Source: an uncultured Geobacter sp.
Lineage (GTDB): Bacteria > Desulfobacterota > Desulfuromonadia > Geobacterales > CAIOGM01
Direction of reading: 5' to 3'
Assembly: GCA_903902855.1 (NCBI GenBank)
Contig: CAIUWK010000069.1
Location: 1 to 35,941, forward strand
DNA: 35,941 bases
Positions 1-8,598 of the stretch are shown one piece after another (the first letter of the stretch is position 1; each line of letters begins with the position of its first letter). A program made the translations under genes and the position numbers. The notes beneath the pieces are model-generated. The model ran no database searches, was not told where the DNA came from, and saw nothing but the letters and a program-made list of their open reading frames with translations.

Positions 1-1
1 C

Positions 2-46
2 GGAAGCATGTTGCAGCGCCATGGAGATTATTCCACGGTAATGTAA
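2..46 (+). CDS. Possible C-terminal tail of a gene entering from the left
   Basis: One plus-strand frame is open from the window edge to a TAA at 44-46 and encodes about 14 residues ending HGDYSTVM. It points towards the porin gene and is followed within 30 bases by a symmetric terminator, the arrangement expected at the end of a convergent gene. Fourteen codons are too few to identify a family, and the frame could be open by chance. Confidence 0.25.
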   Translation, partial: GSMLQRHGDYSTVM

Positions 47-71
47 AAAAAGCGCCCCCGGGAAAATAAAT

Positions 72-99
72 AAAACGACCCGCCAGGGCGGGTCGTTTT
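72..99. terminator. Bidirectional intrinsic terminator
   Basis: Arms 72-83 and 88-99 are perfectly complementary (core ACGACCCGCC / GGCGGGTCGT) around a four-base loop. The flanking A and T runs give a U-tract on either strand. It lies 68 bases beyond the porin stop and would also serve a plus-strand gene ending near 46. Confidence 0.85.
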
Positions 100-167
100 T
101 GAAGAAAAATTGGGGGATCTAAGCCCCCCAGGAAGGAGGCCCACAGAGGTGGACCGGGTGAAACGAA

Positions 168-1445
168 TTAGAAGTTAATCTGGGTCTGAACCCGGTAGAT
201 CATGTTGTCGTAGGAGAGAGCCGCCGTTGACTGAACATTCTGCGCGGTGATGTCCCCCTGAATTTTCAGGTTATGCCCTTGGGGATACCAGCTGATGGCG
301 CCGGAGACTTCCGTCTGGTTGTTATTGGGGGTGGCCCGGTTGTAATCCATCCAGGCGTAGCGCATGGCCAGTTCAACCTGTTTCGGCAGGACCATATAGC
401 CGACCTGGGCATAGAAACCGTTGGAAATTACGTTGGCGTCAGCTCCGGCGGCGCCGGCACCGGTCCCCTGCGCCCAAAAGTACTCACTCTGGAGAGAAAG
501 GCCCATCCATTTGAAGGCCAGGTCCGCTTCCATGGTGTTGATATTGACATTCGCAGTGGGCCCAAACTTGCCGGCATTCTTGCCAAGCCAACCGCTGGCA
601 CCGGCATAGCCATTATTGTTGGTTTCGAAGGTGGCGGCTGCGGTTTTCTTGAGAGTGTTATGGTAATAGCTGCTGCCGATACCCAGGAGCGGCTTGGCCG
701 ACATTTCGATGTCCGATTCCGAGTACTTCATGTCACCCAGGGGATTTACCGCCAACCGGAGGTTGTAGGCATTGTTGTTGGTCCCGGAAGGGGTGTTTTG
801 CCCCTTACCACCCACCCATTGAGCGTCGTATTTGAACAGCCCGTTGGCCACATCACCGTGAAGATTCATGCCGACATCATAGCTGGGCTTGAATGCATTG
901 ACCACAAATGAGCGATCAACGAACTGCTGGGCGCCGGAGGAGGTGATCTCCTGACGGCCATACTGGACCTTGTCCTCACCCACCTGAATCTGCGCCTCAT
1001 CCACGATCTTGTAATTGAGGTACGCCTCTTCCAGAACCTTGGAACTGGTGCCCCCGTTGGCGAGCTCGGCCCAGTTAAGTAGCACCTTGTAGGTCAGATC
1101 CTTGTTGTAGGCGTACCCGGCGAAGCTGGTTTTGATCCTGCGGAGTTTAAATTCACTCTTGGGAGCGGTGCCTGTACCATCATTTTGCTGGTAGGTGTAG
1201 AGAAGCTGCATGTTGCCGCCGACGGAGAGCTGAAACTTCTCGTCCGGCGAGATGAAGGTGAACCCTTTCCCCAGCTTGTAATCCAGAGGCTTGGATTTAG
1301 GCGCCGACTTGATGATGTCGTTATAATCCGACTCCGTGATGACCCCTTTTTCCTTCAGCACATCTTCCAACGTCTTGGCTTGGCTGCTCTGGACTCCCGC
1401 CGTCAGGGCCAGCAGACCGGCCATTGCTACGATACCACGCTTCAT
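168..1445 (-). CDS. Phosphate/polyphosphate-type outer-membrane porin (OprP/OprO family)
   Basis: The 425-residue product starts with a signal peptide of about 23 residues (cleavage likely after SQA). A short predicted helical segment (TLEDVLKEKGVI) follows, then alternating beta-strand sequence to the end. The last residue is Phe (TQINF), the usual outer-membrane assembly signal. Length and layout match the OprP/OprO phosphate-selective porins, trimeric 16-stranded barrels that carry phosphate or polyphosphate across the outer membrane. The start is supported by AGGAGG at 1451-1456, six bases upstream of ATG. The gene is single, with a strong terminator after it. A phosphate or polyphosphate substrate is inferred from family and from the polyphosphate genes in the window; many Geobacter porins of this family have no tested substrate. 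Confidence 0.8.
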   Translation of the reverse strand: MKRGIVAMAGLLALTAGVQSSQAKTLEDVLKEKGVITESDYNDIIKSAPKSKPLDYKLGKGFTFISPDEKFQLSVGGNMQLLYTYQQNDGTGTAPKSEFKLRRIKTSFAGYAYNKDLTYKVLLNWAELANGGTSSKVLEEAYLNYKIVDEAQIQVGEDKVQYGRQEITSSGAQQFVDRSFVVNAFKPSYDVGMNLHGDVANGLFKYDAQWVGGKGQNTPSGTNNNAYNLRLAVNPLGDMKYSESDIEMSAKPLLGIGSSYYHNTLKKTAAATFETNNNGYAGASGWLGKNAGKFGPTANVNINTMEADLAFKWMGLSLQSEYFWAQGTGAGAAGADANVISNGFYAQVGYMVLPKQVELAMRYAWMDYNRATPNNNQTEVSGAISWYPQGHNLKIQGDITAQNVQSTAALSYDNMIYRVQTQINF

Positions 1446-1599
1446 GTAATCCTCCTGTGTGCCGCTCTTCTTGCCGGCAGTAGTCGTGCAGTCGCACGGT
1501 TTGACAAGGAGGACTCTACAGAATTAATATTGCGATGGCATTGAGGGGAGGTAAAGAGTTAGGAACAAAAGTGCATGGCACCGATTTGATTTCAGGAAA
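1446..1599 (-). promoter_or_regulatory. Porin upstream region
   Basis: This stretch carries the porin ribosome binding site and a 5 bp hairpin (CGTGC/GCACG, 1485-1498) in the presumed leader. On the minus strand there is a weak promoter candidate, TTTACC - 18 bp - AATATT. No convincing Pho box was seen. The inverted-repeat element at 1600-1759 lies immediately upstream, so the original promoter spacing may have been altered. Confidence 0.35.
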
Positions 1600-1759
1600 A
1601 GGGGGTAGTCGATTAGTGCCCCAACCCCAGTGTCGTTACCAAGCACGATTAGATATCAGCGGTGCTGTCACAGCACTTATTGAAATTGCTAGGTTTTCAT
1701 CGGATAAGCAACCATCACTGTTTGACAAACGCTTCACGGGCACTAACCGACTACCCCCC
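1600..1759. mobile_element. MITE-like element: 21 bp terminal inverted repeats and 9 bp target duplication
   Basis: The left end (1601-1621, beginning GGGGGTAGTCGATTAGTG) and right end (1738-1758) are inverted repeats matching at 20 of 21 positions, about 116 bp apart. TTCAGGAAA occurs directly on both sides (1591-1599 and 1760-1768), as expected for a 9 bp target-site duplication. Two shorter palindromes lie inside: GTGCTG-TCA-CAGCAC (1662-1676) and GTTTG-A-CAAAC (1720-1730). The interior looks less GC-rich than the flanks and has no recognisable transposase, so the element is best read as non-autonomous. Insertion was at the 3' end of the helix-hairpin-helix gene: the right copy of the duplication contains that gene's TGA, so its reading frame stayed intact. 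The insertion-sequence family was not identified. Confidence 0.65.
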
Positions 1760-1760
1760 T

Positions 1761-2315
1761 TCAGGAAATAACCCGCTCCAGCCCTTTCCTGACCTGCTTG
1801 AGTCCCTTCCGGATCTGCGTCAGATCCGTCTCGGCGAGCCCGTTCAACCTTTTGCGAGCCTTTTCCAGTGCCCGACGGCTCCGCTTGGGTCGCCGCTGGG
1901 CCAACTCATCAAGAGCGTAGAGCGCATCGACCCCGGCCACCATATTCCTGGTTAATTTATGGCCGATCTTCCCGGCCAACTCCTCCGGAAACCGTTCACG
2001 GACCGCTTGTGCGATCTCCTGCAGGGTGGTCCGCAACTCCGCCGTCAACGTCTTCAGGTCGTCGGTGGCCTCGGGCTCCGTGAGCTCGGGCTCCGTCGGT
2101 TCCGGCACCGGCGCTTCAGCCTGGCTGGCAAACGAAGCCGCCTGCTCCAGAATCGAGGGAATAATCTTCGGGTTGATACCGGGGATGGCGCGCACCCCTT
2201 CCTCTCCGGCAGCGACGAGAGCCGAAAACGTATCAACTCCCGCAGCCGTGAGGCGCTGCGCCGTCGTGGCTCCCACTCCCGTAAGTTTCTGCAGTTCATT
2301 CATCGACTCTTTCAT
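1761..2315 (-). CDS. Helix-hairpin-helix protein with basic helical C-terminus
   Basis: The 184-residue product opens with a helix-hairpin-helix region (residues 6-58, motifs LTGVGATTAQRL and IPGINPKII) of the kind that binds DNA non-specifically. A Pro/Glu-rich linker follows (about 65-90), then a Lys/Arg-rich helical tail (RRPKRSRRALEKARKRL). The start is ATG 2315 because GGAGGG sits five bases before it; an earlier in-frame ATG at 2372 would lie inside the upstream gene. Only one base separates this start from the stop of the SixA-like gene, so the two are almost certainly translated together. The composition suggests a small DNA- or RNA-binding or nucleoid protein. Its substrate is unknown, and the family call rests on the hairpin motifs alone. 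Confidence 0.7.
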   Translation of the reverse strand: MKESMNELQKLTGVGATTAQRLTAAGVDTFSALVAAGEEGVRAIPGINPKIIPSILEQAASFASQAEAPVPEPTEPELTEPEATDDLKTLTAELRTTLQEIAQAVRERFPEELAGKIGHKLTRNMVAGVDALYALDELAQRRPKRSRRALEKARKRLNGLAETDLTQIRKGLKQVRKGLERVIS

Positions 2316-2316
2316 C

Positions 2317-2856
2317 TCATCCCTCCGTAGGTTGATCCTTGTCTCCGACGAGTCGGGCAACTGCCATGTCATGATCCGTTATCAGCTTGCCGCCGCCGGT
2401 TACCATCCAGAGGAACTGTGTCACGGTTTCCGGCTCATGAAACTTGACCTTCAGGGAGACGACGCCCCCTTTTTTGATGGTACAGGGTGAAAGACCAAGC
2501 AGTTCCCCCGCAACCAGACCGAGATCCGGTTCATGCCCTACAATAACCACCTCGCGGACCGATCCTCTTCCTTGAAGATACTCCCTGAGGTGAAGAAGAG
2601 TGAAACTCTCACCCAATATCGGCAGGATGATCAGTTCCCCGGAAAAACGGATACTCTCGGCGACGATCTCAGCCGTCTGCACCGCTCGCACCAGAGGGGA
2701 AGAGATGATGATCTCCGGATCGATCCCGCACTTTTTCAGGGTATCCGCCACCCGCCGGAAGCGGGTCCTTCCCCGACAGGAGAGATAACGACAATCGTCG
2801 GGAAAAGTGGCGGAGCGGTCAACGGCCTCGGCTTGTCGGATAAAATGAAGTTTCAA
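2317..2856 (-). CDS. sixA: SixA-like histidine phosphatase with catalytic His replaced
   Basis: The 179-residue protein has the size and layout of SixA, a branch-2 histidine phosphatase that removes phosphate from HPt-domain histidines. Recognisable are the N-terminal strand KLHFIRQAEA, the SSPLVRAVQTAEIV segment with its phosphate-binding Arg, and VGHEPDLG with the second His. The first motif should read RHxE, with His forming the phospho-enzyme; here the codon is CAA and the motif reads RQAE. Phosphatase activity is therefore doubtful, and the protein may act by binding. TTG 2856 is chosen as start because GGGAGG lies eight bases upstream; the longer ATG-initiated frame lacks a ribosome site. 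It is followed at once by the helix-hairpin-helix gene. The neighbouring hybrid kinase contains an HPt domain, a possible partner. Confidence 0.75.
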   Translation of the reverse strand: MKLHFIRQAEAVDRSATFPDDCRYLSCRGRTRFRRVADTLKKCGIDPEIIISSPLVRAVQTAEIVAESIRFSGELIILPILGESFTLLHLREYLQGRGSVREVVIVGHEPDLGLVAGELLGLSPCTIKKGGVVSLKVKFHEPETVTQFLWMVTGGGKLITDHDMAVARLVGDKDQPTEG

Positions 2857-3167
2857 GATGCGTTCCTCCCATGGCCATTGGACTCCCTTATACGCAGTAT
2901 GAGAGAAGAGCACAAGTGGTCATAAGTTCCTGTGTGCCCGAACCGGAAAATTTTACACAATCTCAACAGTTGCGCTTTGCCGGACGGAAAACGACATGTA
3001 CCTTCGGAGATGCGGCGCCTCTGCCGACCCCTCTTCGGGAAAGTCCCAACTTCTTTTTCACGTCAAAAATCGTTACACCGCTGTCACCTTGCCTCAACGT
3101 GCTCTTCCAATACTCATGGTATGGTGGTAACCAGTCGGGCATTGGTCGGACAAAAGGAGGTCATATC
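2857..3167. promoter_or_regulatory. Divergent intergenic region between sixA-like and kinase genes
   Basis: The region holds the ribosome sites of both flanking genes (GGGAGG for the minus gene, AAAGGAGG at 3153-3160 for the kinase). TTTTACACAATCT at 2951-2963 resembles boxes upstream of the small protein at 16610 and of nspC. The last 60 bases before the kinase ATG resemble those before the small gene at 16834. No convincing -35/-10 pair was found, and no gene is supported here. Confidence 0.4.
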
Positions 3168-5705
3168 ATGCACGAATCCACCTTCGACTCTCTGCTTCAC
3201 CATGAGCAGTTCATAACACCGCACCTCACCGGAACGGTGAGAGAATCGGATACCGAATGGAGCTCCGACCGGTGTCATCCGAACATCAAGGATCTCGTTG
3301 CCGTCTCTCAAAACGCCACTGGCGGCAGCCTTTCGCCTGACCTGCGAGATCTGGTAAGCCACACCTGCTGCATTCAGGCTTCGGAGAGCCTCTGCTCGAC
3401 CTTTTCCCTCTTCAATCTCGTCTCCCACGATTATATGGCGGTATTGGATGGAGAGCGGTTACTGGGTATCTGTTCTCGACGAGAGATCGGCATGATTCTC
3501 GGTTCGGGATTCGGGCGGGAACTGTTCGGCAAGAAACCGGTTCGGGAACATATGGAACCGAAATGTCTCACCATCACCGAAGATTCACCCATCGTCGAGG
3601 TACTGTCAACGGTATTTTCCGTGGAAGATCAGTATTATTTCAGTGATATAACTCTTGTGGACCACTTCGGTTGCTATGTGGGGCTGATTTCGGTTCGTAC
3701 CATGATTCGCCTCCAGCATCGCCTCCTCCTTGAACTGAATCTGGAATTGGAAGAATACTTCAAATTATTTAACACATCTTCGGATCTCATGTGCATCATC
3801 GACCAAAACGGGTTCATTCAGAAGGTAAACCCTGCCGGCAGCGCCCTGCTGGGATACTCCCAGCAGGATATGCTTGGCCGTCGATTGATGGATTTTGTCC
3901 ATCCGGATGACCTCCGAACGACACTGGATAGGGGCGAACAGCAGAGTAGTCGCAACGATACCACGAACATTGAAAATCGCTACCTGCACCGAGACGGCAC
4001 ACTCTGCTGGTTCTCATGGCAGTTATTCAGCGCCGGAGGCGAAAAGCTCACCTATGCCACAGGACGCGACATCAGCGTGCGCAAGCAGTACGAACGTGAG
4101 CTTGAAGAGACTCGAAAGGCCGCCGAATCGGCCAATCGGGCCAAGGGCGAATTCCTCTCCAATATGAGCCACGAGATCCGTACCCCCATGAACGCCGTCC
4201 TGGGACTGGCACAGGTGCTGGAAAAAGGAGCGCTCTCACCGGATCAGCGCGAGATGGTACAGCAAATCCGTTCAGCCGGTCACTCCCTGTTGGGCATTCT
4301 CAACGATATCCTCGATTTTTCCAAGATCGAGGCCGGACAGTTACGCATCGAGACGCACCCTTTTGCCCTACCGGCTCTGCTGAAACAGCTTGATAACTTG
4401 CTGGGCTGCACGGCCCGCGGCAAGGGGCTCACTCTCCGGATTGCCGCGCCGTCGGAAGTAACGGGTAGCCTTCTGGGTGATGACCTGCGGCTGGGGCAGA
4501 TTCTGATTAATCTGGTGGGTAACGCAATTAAGTTCACGGAACAGGGAGAGGTAGAAATCAGCGTTGTCCCGGTGGAACTGACCGGGGCAACGACACGCCT
4601 GCGCTTCAAGGTCCGCGATACCGGCGTCGGTATCGCTCCGGAGATCCTGACAACTCTGTTCCAACCGTTTACCCAGGCCGATGACAGCATAACACGACGC
4701 TTCGGCGGCACCGGACTGGGGCTTTCCATCTGTAAACGTCTGGTGGAACTGATGGGGGGGAGTATCGGCGTGGAGAGTCGTGAAGGGGTTGGGAGCTGCT
4801 TCTGGTTCGACATCCCCTTTGAACGGACAGCGGCCATCCCTGCGAAAGCGGGAACGATGGAGGTTGTCACCGATGGACCTCGCCTGAAGGGTCGACGTGT
4901 CCTGGTAGTTGACGATAGTGAACTCAATCGGATCGTAGTTACACGTGCTCTGGCTTTGGAAGGAGCCGTGACTGAGACGGTGAACGATGGTCAACAGGCT
5001 CTTGATGTTCTCCGGGCTCGATCTCATGATTTCGATATCGTTCTCATGGACGTGCAGATGCCGGTGATGGACGGCCTTACCGCCACCAAGATCTTGCGCC
5101 GTGAACCTCTCTTGTCCGAACTTCCGATCATCGCCTTTACCGCCGGCGTGCTCCACGAAGAACGGCTAAAGGCGCTGGACGCCGGTGTTGATGACTTCCT
5201 TCCCAAGCCGGTGGATTTGGAGGAAATGGTCGCCGTACTCCTCCGATGGAGTTCGGCAAAGCAGGGCGCAGAGGTACACGACACAGGGTTGGCAGCGCCG
5301 GTCATCGTCCCAGTGGCTCCGAGCAGGGTAGAGCCTGAGATACATCCCGGACTGGATGTTGCAAAAGGGGTTTCACTATGCGGAAGCAAAGAACTCTATT
5401 GGGAACTGATCGGTGAACTGCTCCGGAGACACGGCGATGACCCGGCCGGGATCAGGGATGCCTTGGCTGCCAATGATCTACCCCTGGCGACACGTATCGC
5501 TCACACGCTGAAGGGGGTGGCCGGCAACTTGGCAGCAGTCACCGTTTATCAGGCTGCGAGCGAACTGGAAGTTGTCCTGAAACATGATCAGCGGGACTTC
5601 GTAGATCAGTTGCTCCACCGATTAACGGGAGCCATGGCTGAGATTCAAACCGTTGCCCTGCCGCTGAAGAATGAGCCCACTCCCCAGGAGAACTGTTATG
5701 AATAG
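3168..5705 (+). CDS. Soluble hybrid histidine kinase: CBS pair - PAS - HisKA - HATPase - REC - HPt
   Basis: The 845-residue protein has no membrane segment. A CBS-like pair spans about 80-185 (LLGICSRREIG, VREHMEPKCLTI). A PAS domain follows (about 197-303). HisKA carries the phosphorylated His335 in SHEIRTP. The ATPase domain has the N box (NLVGNAIKF), G1 (DTGVGI) and G2 (GGTGLGLS). The receiver domain has DD at 582-583, Asp628 in LMDVQMP and Lys680. The C-terminal HPt carries His779 in AHTLKG. Phosphate should pass His335 to Asp628 to His779 and then to an unidentified separate regulator. The CBS pair suggests adenine-nucleotide sensing (inference). ATG 3168 is chosen over earlier in-frame starts because AAAGGAGG precedes it by seven bases. 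The stop overlaps the start of a 43-codon membrane peptide. Confidence 0.9.
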   Translation: MHESTFDSLLHHEQFITPHLTGTVRESDTEWSSDRCHPNIKDLVAVSQNATGGSLSPDLRDLVSHTCCIQASESLCSTFSLFNLVSHDYMAVLDGERLLGICSRREIGMILGSGFGRELFGKKPVREHMEPKCLTITEDSPIVEVLSTVFSVEDQYYFSDITLVDHFGCYVGLISVRTMIRLQHRLLLELNLELEEYFKLFNTSSDLMCIIDQNGFIQKVNPAGSALLGYSQQDMLGRRLMDFVHPDDLRTTLDRGEQQSSRNDTTNIENRYLHRDGTLCWFSWQLFSAGGEKLTYATGRDISVRKQYERELEETRKAAESANRAKGEFLSNMSHEIRTPMNAVLGLAQVLEKGALSPDQREMVQQIRSAGHSLLGILNDILDFSKIEAGQLRIETHPFALPALLKQLDNLLGCTARGKGLTLRIAAPSEVTGSLLGDDLRLGQILINLVGNAIKFTEQGEVEISVVPVELTGATTRLRFKVRDTGVGIAPEILTTLFQPFTQADDSITRRFGGTGLGLSICKRLVELMGGSIGVESREGVGSCFWFDIPFERTAAIPAKAGTMEVVTDGPRLKGRRVLVVDDSELNRIVVTRALALEGAVTETVNDGQQALDVLRARSHDFDIVLMDVQMPVMDGLTATKILRREPLLSELPIIAFTAGVLHEERLKALDAGVDDFLPKPVDLEEMVAVLLRWSSAKQGAEVHDTGLAAPVIVPVAPSRVEPEIHPGLDVAKGVSLCGSKELYWELIGELLRRHGDDPAGIRDALAANDLPLATRIAHTLKGVAGNLAAVTVYQAASELEVVLKHDQRDFVDQLLHRLTGAMAEIQTVALPLKNEPTPQENCYE

Positions 5706-5829
5706 CGGTAACGAGAGTCTCATCGACTTTGTCGGAACGTGGCTGAAAAAAAGAGAGCGATTCATGCTGTATCTGCTTCTGCAGCTCATACTCATGGCCG
5801 CTTTAAAAATCATCCTCGCCTATATTTAA
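5698..5829 (+). CDS. 43-residue single-pass membrane peptide coupled to the hybrid kinase
   Basis: The ATG lies inside the last codons of the kinase (eight bases of overlap), with AGGAG at 5686-5690 seven bases upstream, so translation should be coupled. The peptide has a polar N-terminus ([10 protein letters not shown]), a basic cluster (KKRERF) and one hydrophobic stretch of about 20 residues ([20 protein letters not shown]) running to the stop. By the positive-inside rule the N-terminus should be cytoplasmic. It may be a small membrane partner that tethers or tunes the soluble kinase; no family is recognised. Its stop overlaps the convergent chemoreceptor stop by four bases. Confidence 0.6.
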   Translation: MNSGNESLIDFVGTWLKKRERFMLYLLLQLILMAALKIILAYI

Positions 5830-7712
5830 CCGGCAGCTCTACCTCTTGCTCCGTATTCCTCGGCGTGAGACGGTGTCCTCCTTTTCACAACTTCGCCGCC
5901 GATCTTGAAGAAGGCCACAACGCTCTGGAGCTGCGCAGCCTGTGAAGAAAGCTGCTCGGCGGTCGAAGCCATCTCCTCCGAGGCTGCGGCATTCTGCTGA
6001 GTCACGCTATCCAACTGCCGAATCGCCTTATTGATCTGCTCCGCTCCGCTCTCCTGCTCCCGGCTGGAGGCATTGATCTCTTGCACCAGCTCCGCGGTTC
6101 GCTGGATGTCCGGCAAAATCAACCCCAACATTTTCCCGGCCTGTTCGGCCACGGCAACACTGGAAAGGGAAAGCTTGGATATTTCCTGAGCAGCCAGTTG
6201 ACTCCGCTCAGCCAGTTTGCGCACCTCGGCGGCTACCACGGCGAATCCCTTGCCGTGCTCTCCGGCCCGGGCCGCCTCCACCGCGGCATTGAGGGCCAGC
6301 AGGTTAGTTTGACGGGCAATCTCTTCGACAATGGTGATCTTACCTGCAATCTCACGCATGGCTACCACGGTCTCCGCCACGGCCTTGCCACCCGCCGCGG
6401 CCTCCTGGGCCGCCTTGCCGGCGATCATGTCGGTCTGCCGAGCGCTGTCCGCATTCCGCCGGATTTGGGAGACCATCTGTTCCATGCTGGAGGAGGCCTG
6501 CTCCGCTGCGGCGGCTTGCGAGGAGGCGCCATGGGACAAATTCTCGGCACCGGAACTCAGCTCCTGGGAACCGGCGGCCACGTTGTCGGCGGCGGACTTC
6601 ACATCACCCACGACTGAGGAGAGTTGCCGGACCATGGCGATGTAAGTTTTCATAAGTTCATCCTTCGCGGAGCGTTCCTTGAGTTCCACCATAATGATAT
6701 CCCCCTTGGAGATTCGGTCCACATATTCCGCGGCCATGTTCAACGGGCCGATAAAGGCATCCAGTGTCGCGTTTACTCCCATCATGACTTTGCGATACTC
6801 CCCCTGGTGCTGAGACGTATCCGCCCTGGTGGCAAGCTTCCCCTCCACGGCGGCTTGCGCCAGCAGGTCGGCATCGGAGACGAGGGCGTTGATGTTATCG
6901 ATGCAGTTATTGAGGTTCTGCTTGATTGCGTTGAAATCGCCGTTGTAGCTGTCTGTGATCTTTGGGGGAATGTTCCCGATGGCGATCCGGTCCATATACT
7001 CCGCCGCCATGTTCAGTGGGCCGATGATCGCGTCCATGGTGTCGTTAACCCCCACGACGATCATCCGGAAATCCCCTTGATGCCTGGTGACATCCACCCG
7101 GGTCGCCAGGTTCCCGGCGATAGCCGCCTGGGTGAGCATGGGAAAATCGGCGATCAAGGCGCGGACGGTAGCGACCATCTTCTCCATGGCCGCCATGAGC
7201 TGGCCGATTTCGTCCCTGCGTCCCACCTTGAAGGAGGTATCGAACTGCCCCCCCGCTATCAGGTTGATCGCCTGAATGGTCGACTCCAGGGGGCGGGCGA
7301 TGGAACGATAGATCCAGACTCCCATGGCCACGCAGAAGATCAGGGCTGCCACACCCAGGGCAATGATCAGTATCGTGTTGGTCCGGACCACGCTGTGAAC
7401 CTGGATGATCGCCTTTTCCTGACTTTCCTGGGCAGTGACGCCGATGCGGCTCCCTTTTTCCGCCTGCCGGACGACGATGAAATGAATTTTATCCGTGGAT
7501 GCCGCCGCCCGCTCCTGCATCTCCAGATTGCGACGAACCTTGGCGATGACACCTTCTTTTTCGTAGAGAAGATTTCTGATCAGGTCCAGATGCCCCACCA
7601 CGCCGTTGAGAGTCTGCAACTCCTGTTCCGCATGCATTTTTCTCAGGGCGTCGGTTACCCGTTTCTGCGTCTCGTTCAGCTTGATGTATGCCTCCCTGAT
7701 GGACGCTTCCAC
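5826..7712 (-). CDS. Methyl-accepting chemotaxis protein lacking its N-terminal membrane helix
   Basis: From GTG 7712 the product has 628 residues. Order: the remains of a helical sensor region (1-108), one transmembrane helix (112-135), HAMP (136-190), two related HAMP-type repeats (about 190-340, each with [12 protein letters not shown]) and a signalling domain with the conserved hairpin at 463-505 ([19 protein letters not shown]). There is no CheR-binding pentapeptide at the C-terminus. The same frame continues upstream for 43 codons to 7841 with sensor-like sequence ([19 protein letters not shown]) but meets a TGA at 7842-7844. It has no ATG, GTG or TTG and no first membrane helix. GTG 7712 has no good ribosome site. 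The gene has probably lost its 5' end; it is either a pseudogene or makes a single-helix receptor. Confidence 0.75.
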   Translation of the reverse strand: MEASIREAYIKLNETQKRVTDALRKMHAEQELQTLNGVVGHLDLIRNLLYEKEGVIAKVRRNLEMQERAAASTDKIHFIVVRQAEKGSRIGVTAQESQEKAIIQVHSVVRTNTILIIALGVAALIFCVAMGVWIYRSIARPLESTIQAINLIAGGQFDTSFKVGRRDEIGQLMAAMEKMVATVRALIADFPMLTQAAIAGNLATRVDVTRHQGDFRMIVVGVNDTMDAIIGPLNMAAEYMDRIAIGNIPPKITDSYNGDFNAIKQNLNNCIDNINALVSDADLLAQAAVEGKLATRADTSQHQGEYRKVMMGVNATLDAFIGPLNMAAEYVDRISKGDIIMVELKERSAKDELMKTYIAMVRQLSSVVGDVKSAADNVAAGSQELSSGAENLSHGASSQAAAAEQASSSMEQMVSQIRRNADSARQTDMIAGKAAQEAAAGGKAVAETVVAMREIAGKITIVEEIARQTNLLALNAAVEAARAGEHGKGFAVVAAEVRKLAERSQLAAQEISKLSLSSVAVAEQAGKMLGLILPDIQRTAELVQEINASSREQESGAEQINKAIRQLDSVTQQNAAASEEMASTAEQLSSQAAQLQSVVAFFKIGGEVVKRRTPSHAEEYGARGRAAG

Positions 7713-7932
7713 AGAAGAGATCTCCTTGCCGGAGGTTAGGGAAAGTAGCCGGGAGGAAAGTGCGTTTATGTAGATCCCCTGGGCGACCAGTCGGGCGTTA
7801 TAGCAATCTGTTGTTGAGGAAATCTTGAGACCGCATGAAGATCATCAACCAAAGTGGCTAAATTTTACGGGGAGGAGTCGATGCGGGAGTTGAAACGGGA
7901 GTTATGCCGGGAGGAGAGGAAGCAAGAAGACG

Positions 7933-7958
7933 CTCAGGGGTGGCGAACCACCCCTGAG
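7933..7958. terminator. Strong stem-loop terminator after the PEP-CTERM gene
   Basis: An 11 bp perfect stem (CTCAGGGGTGG / CCACCCCTGAG) closes a four-base loop that reads UUCG on the minus strand, an exceptionally stable tetraloop. It lies 16 bases beyond the PEP-CTERM stop. The T run is best on the plus strand (7959-7963); on the minus strand the downstream sequence is only moderately T-rich. Confidence 0.75.
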
Positions 7959-7974
7959 TTTTTCATCTACGCGG

Positions 7975-8586
7975 TTACTGTTTGCAGATTTTTTCCTTCT
8001 TTCGCAGCAGCGCCGCTCCCGCCAAGCCGAGGCCGAGCAGGGCAAAGGTGGATGGTTCGGGAACCGCCGACGTGCTGACCAGAGAGGAGCCGCCGATCTC
8101 TTTGGGAAAGAGCGTAAACTGAGTGCTGTTGTCGCTGTTGTAATCCAGGAGAAAGGCAAAACCATTGGGATCGATGGTAAGCACCGGAGCTGATGCGGCA
8201 TCGAACATTCCGAACCCGAAGCTGCTCCCCGACCCCACAGGGGCATCAATGGTAAAGGAGAGGTGGCTACCGAAGGTCACTGCCTGAAAATAGTCATTCA
8301 CCTGGGCCTGGTTGGTGAAGGTGACCGGCCCGGCCAAAGTCCCGGTGACACCCCCAATCCGGTCCACAGCGCCCAGCGTTCCGCCGTAAGAGTTGAAATT
8401 GAGGAGTGTGGCTGAGGCATTTTGAGAATCATTGCCGGGATTAAATTGAAAGTCGACATACCCGGATTGACCCAGGAGCTCTCCCGTGTTGACCCAGACG
8501 TTGTACGCACCCGAAGCTGCGGTGGCTGCCTGAACGGCAAAGAGTACGAGAGCGGTGACCAGCGTAAGCAGGCTAAAATGTTTCAT
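7975..8586 (-). CDS. Exported PEP-CTERM sorting-domain protein
   Basis: The 203-residue product has a signal peptide (1-23, ending ATA) and a Ser/Gly/Asn-rich beta-type body. Its C-terminus is a canonical PEP-CTERM sorting signal: VPEPST at about 175, a hydrophobic stretch ALLGLGLAGAALL, then RKKEK. Such proteins are processed by an exosortase in the inner membrane and reach the surface or extracellular matrix; no exosortase gene is in this window. The start has AAGGAG eight bases upstream. It follows the metallophosphoesterase gene by 12 bases in the same direction and shares its transcript, so the two exported products may act together. The body matches no enzyme fold that I recognise. Confidence 0.85.
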   Translation of the reverse strand: MKHFSLLTLVTALVLFAVQAATAASGAYNVWVNTGELLGQSGYVDFQFNPGNDSQNASATLLNFNSYGGTLGAVDRIGGVTGTLAGPVTFTNQAQVNDYFQAVTFGSHLSFTIDAPVGSGSSFGFGMFDAASAPVLTIDPNGFAFLLDYNSDNSTQFTLFPKEIGGSSLVSTSAVPEPSTFALLGLGLAGAALLRKKEKICKQ

Positions 8587-8598
8587 GGCAGGAACTCC

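Noticed and set aside
273-911. Long plus-strand open frame across the porin gene
   Set aside because: It is antisense to a porin with signal peptide, ribosome site and C-terminal Phe, and its translation has no family features.
7854-8078. Plus-strand ORF with a good-looking GGGGAGGAG before an ATG
   Set aside because: It runs through the terminator stem and into the PEP-CTERM gene in antisense, and its sequence lacks protein-like features beyond the first 20 codons.
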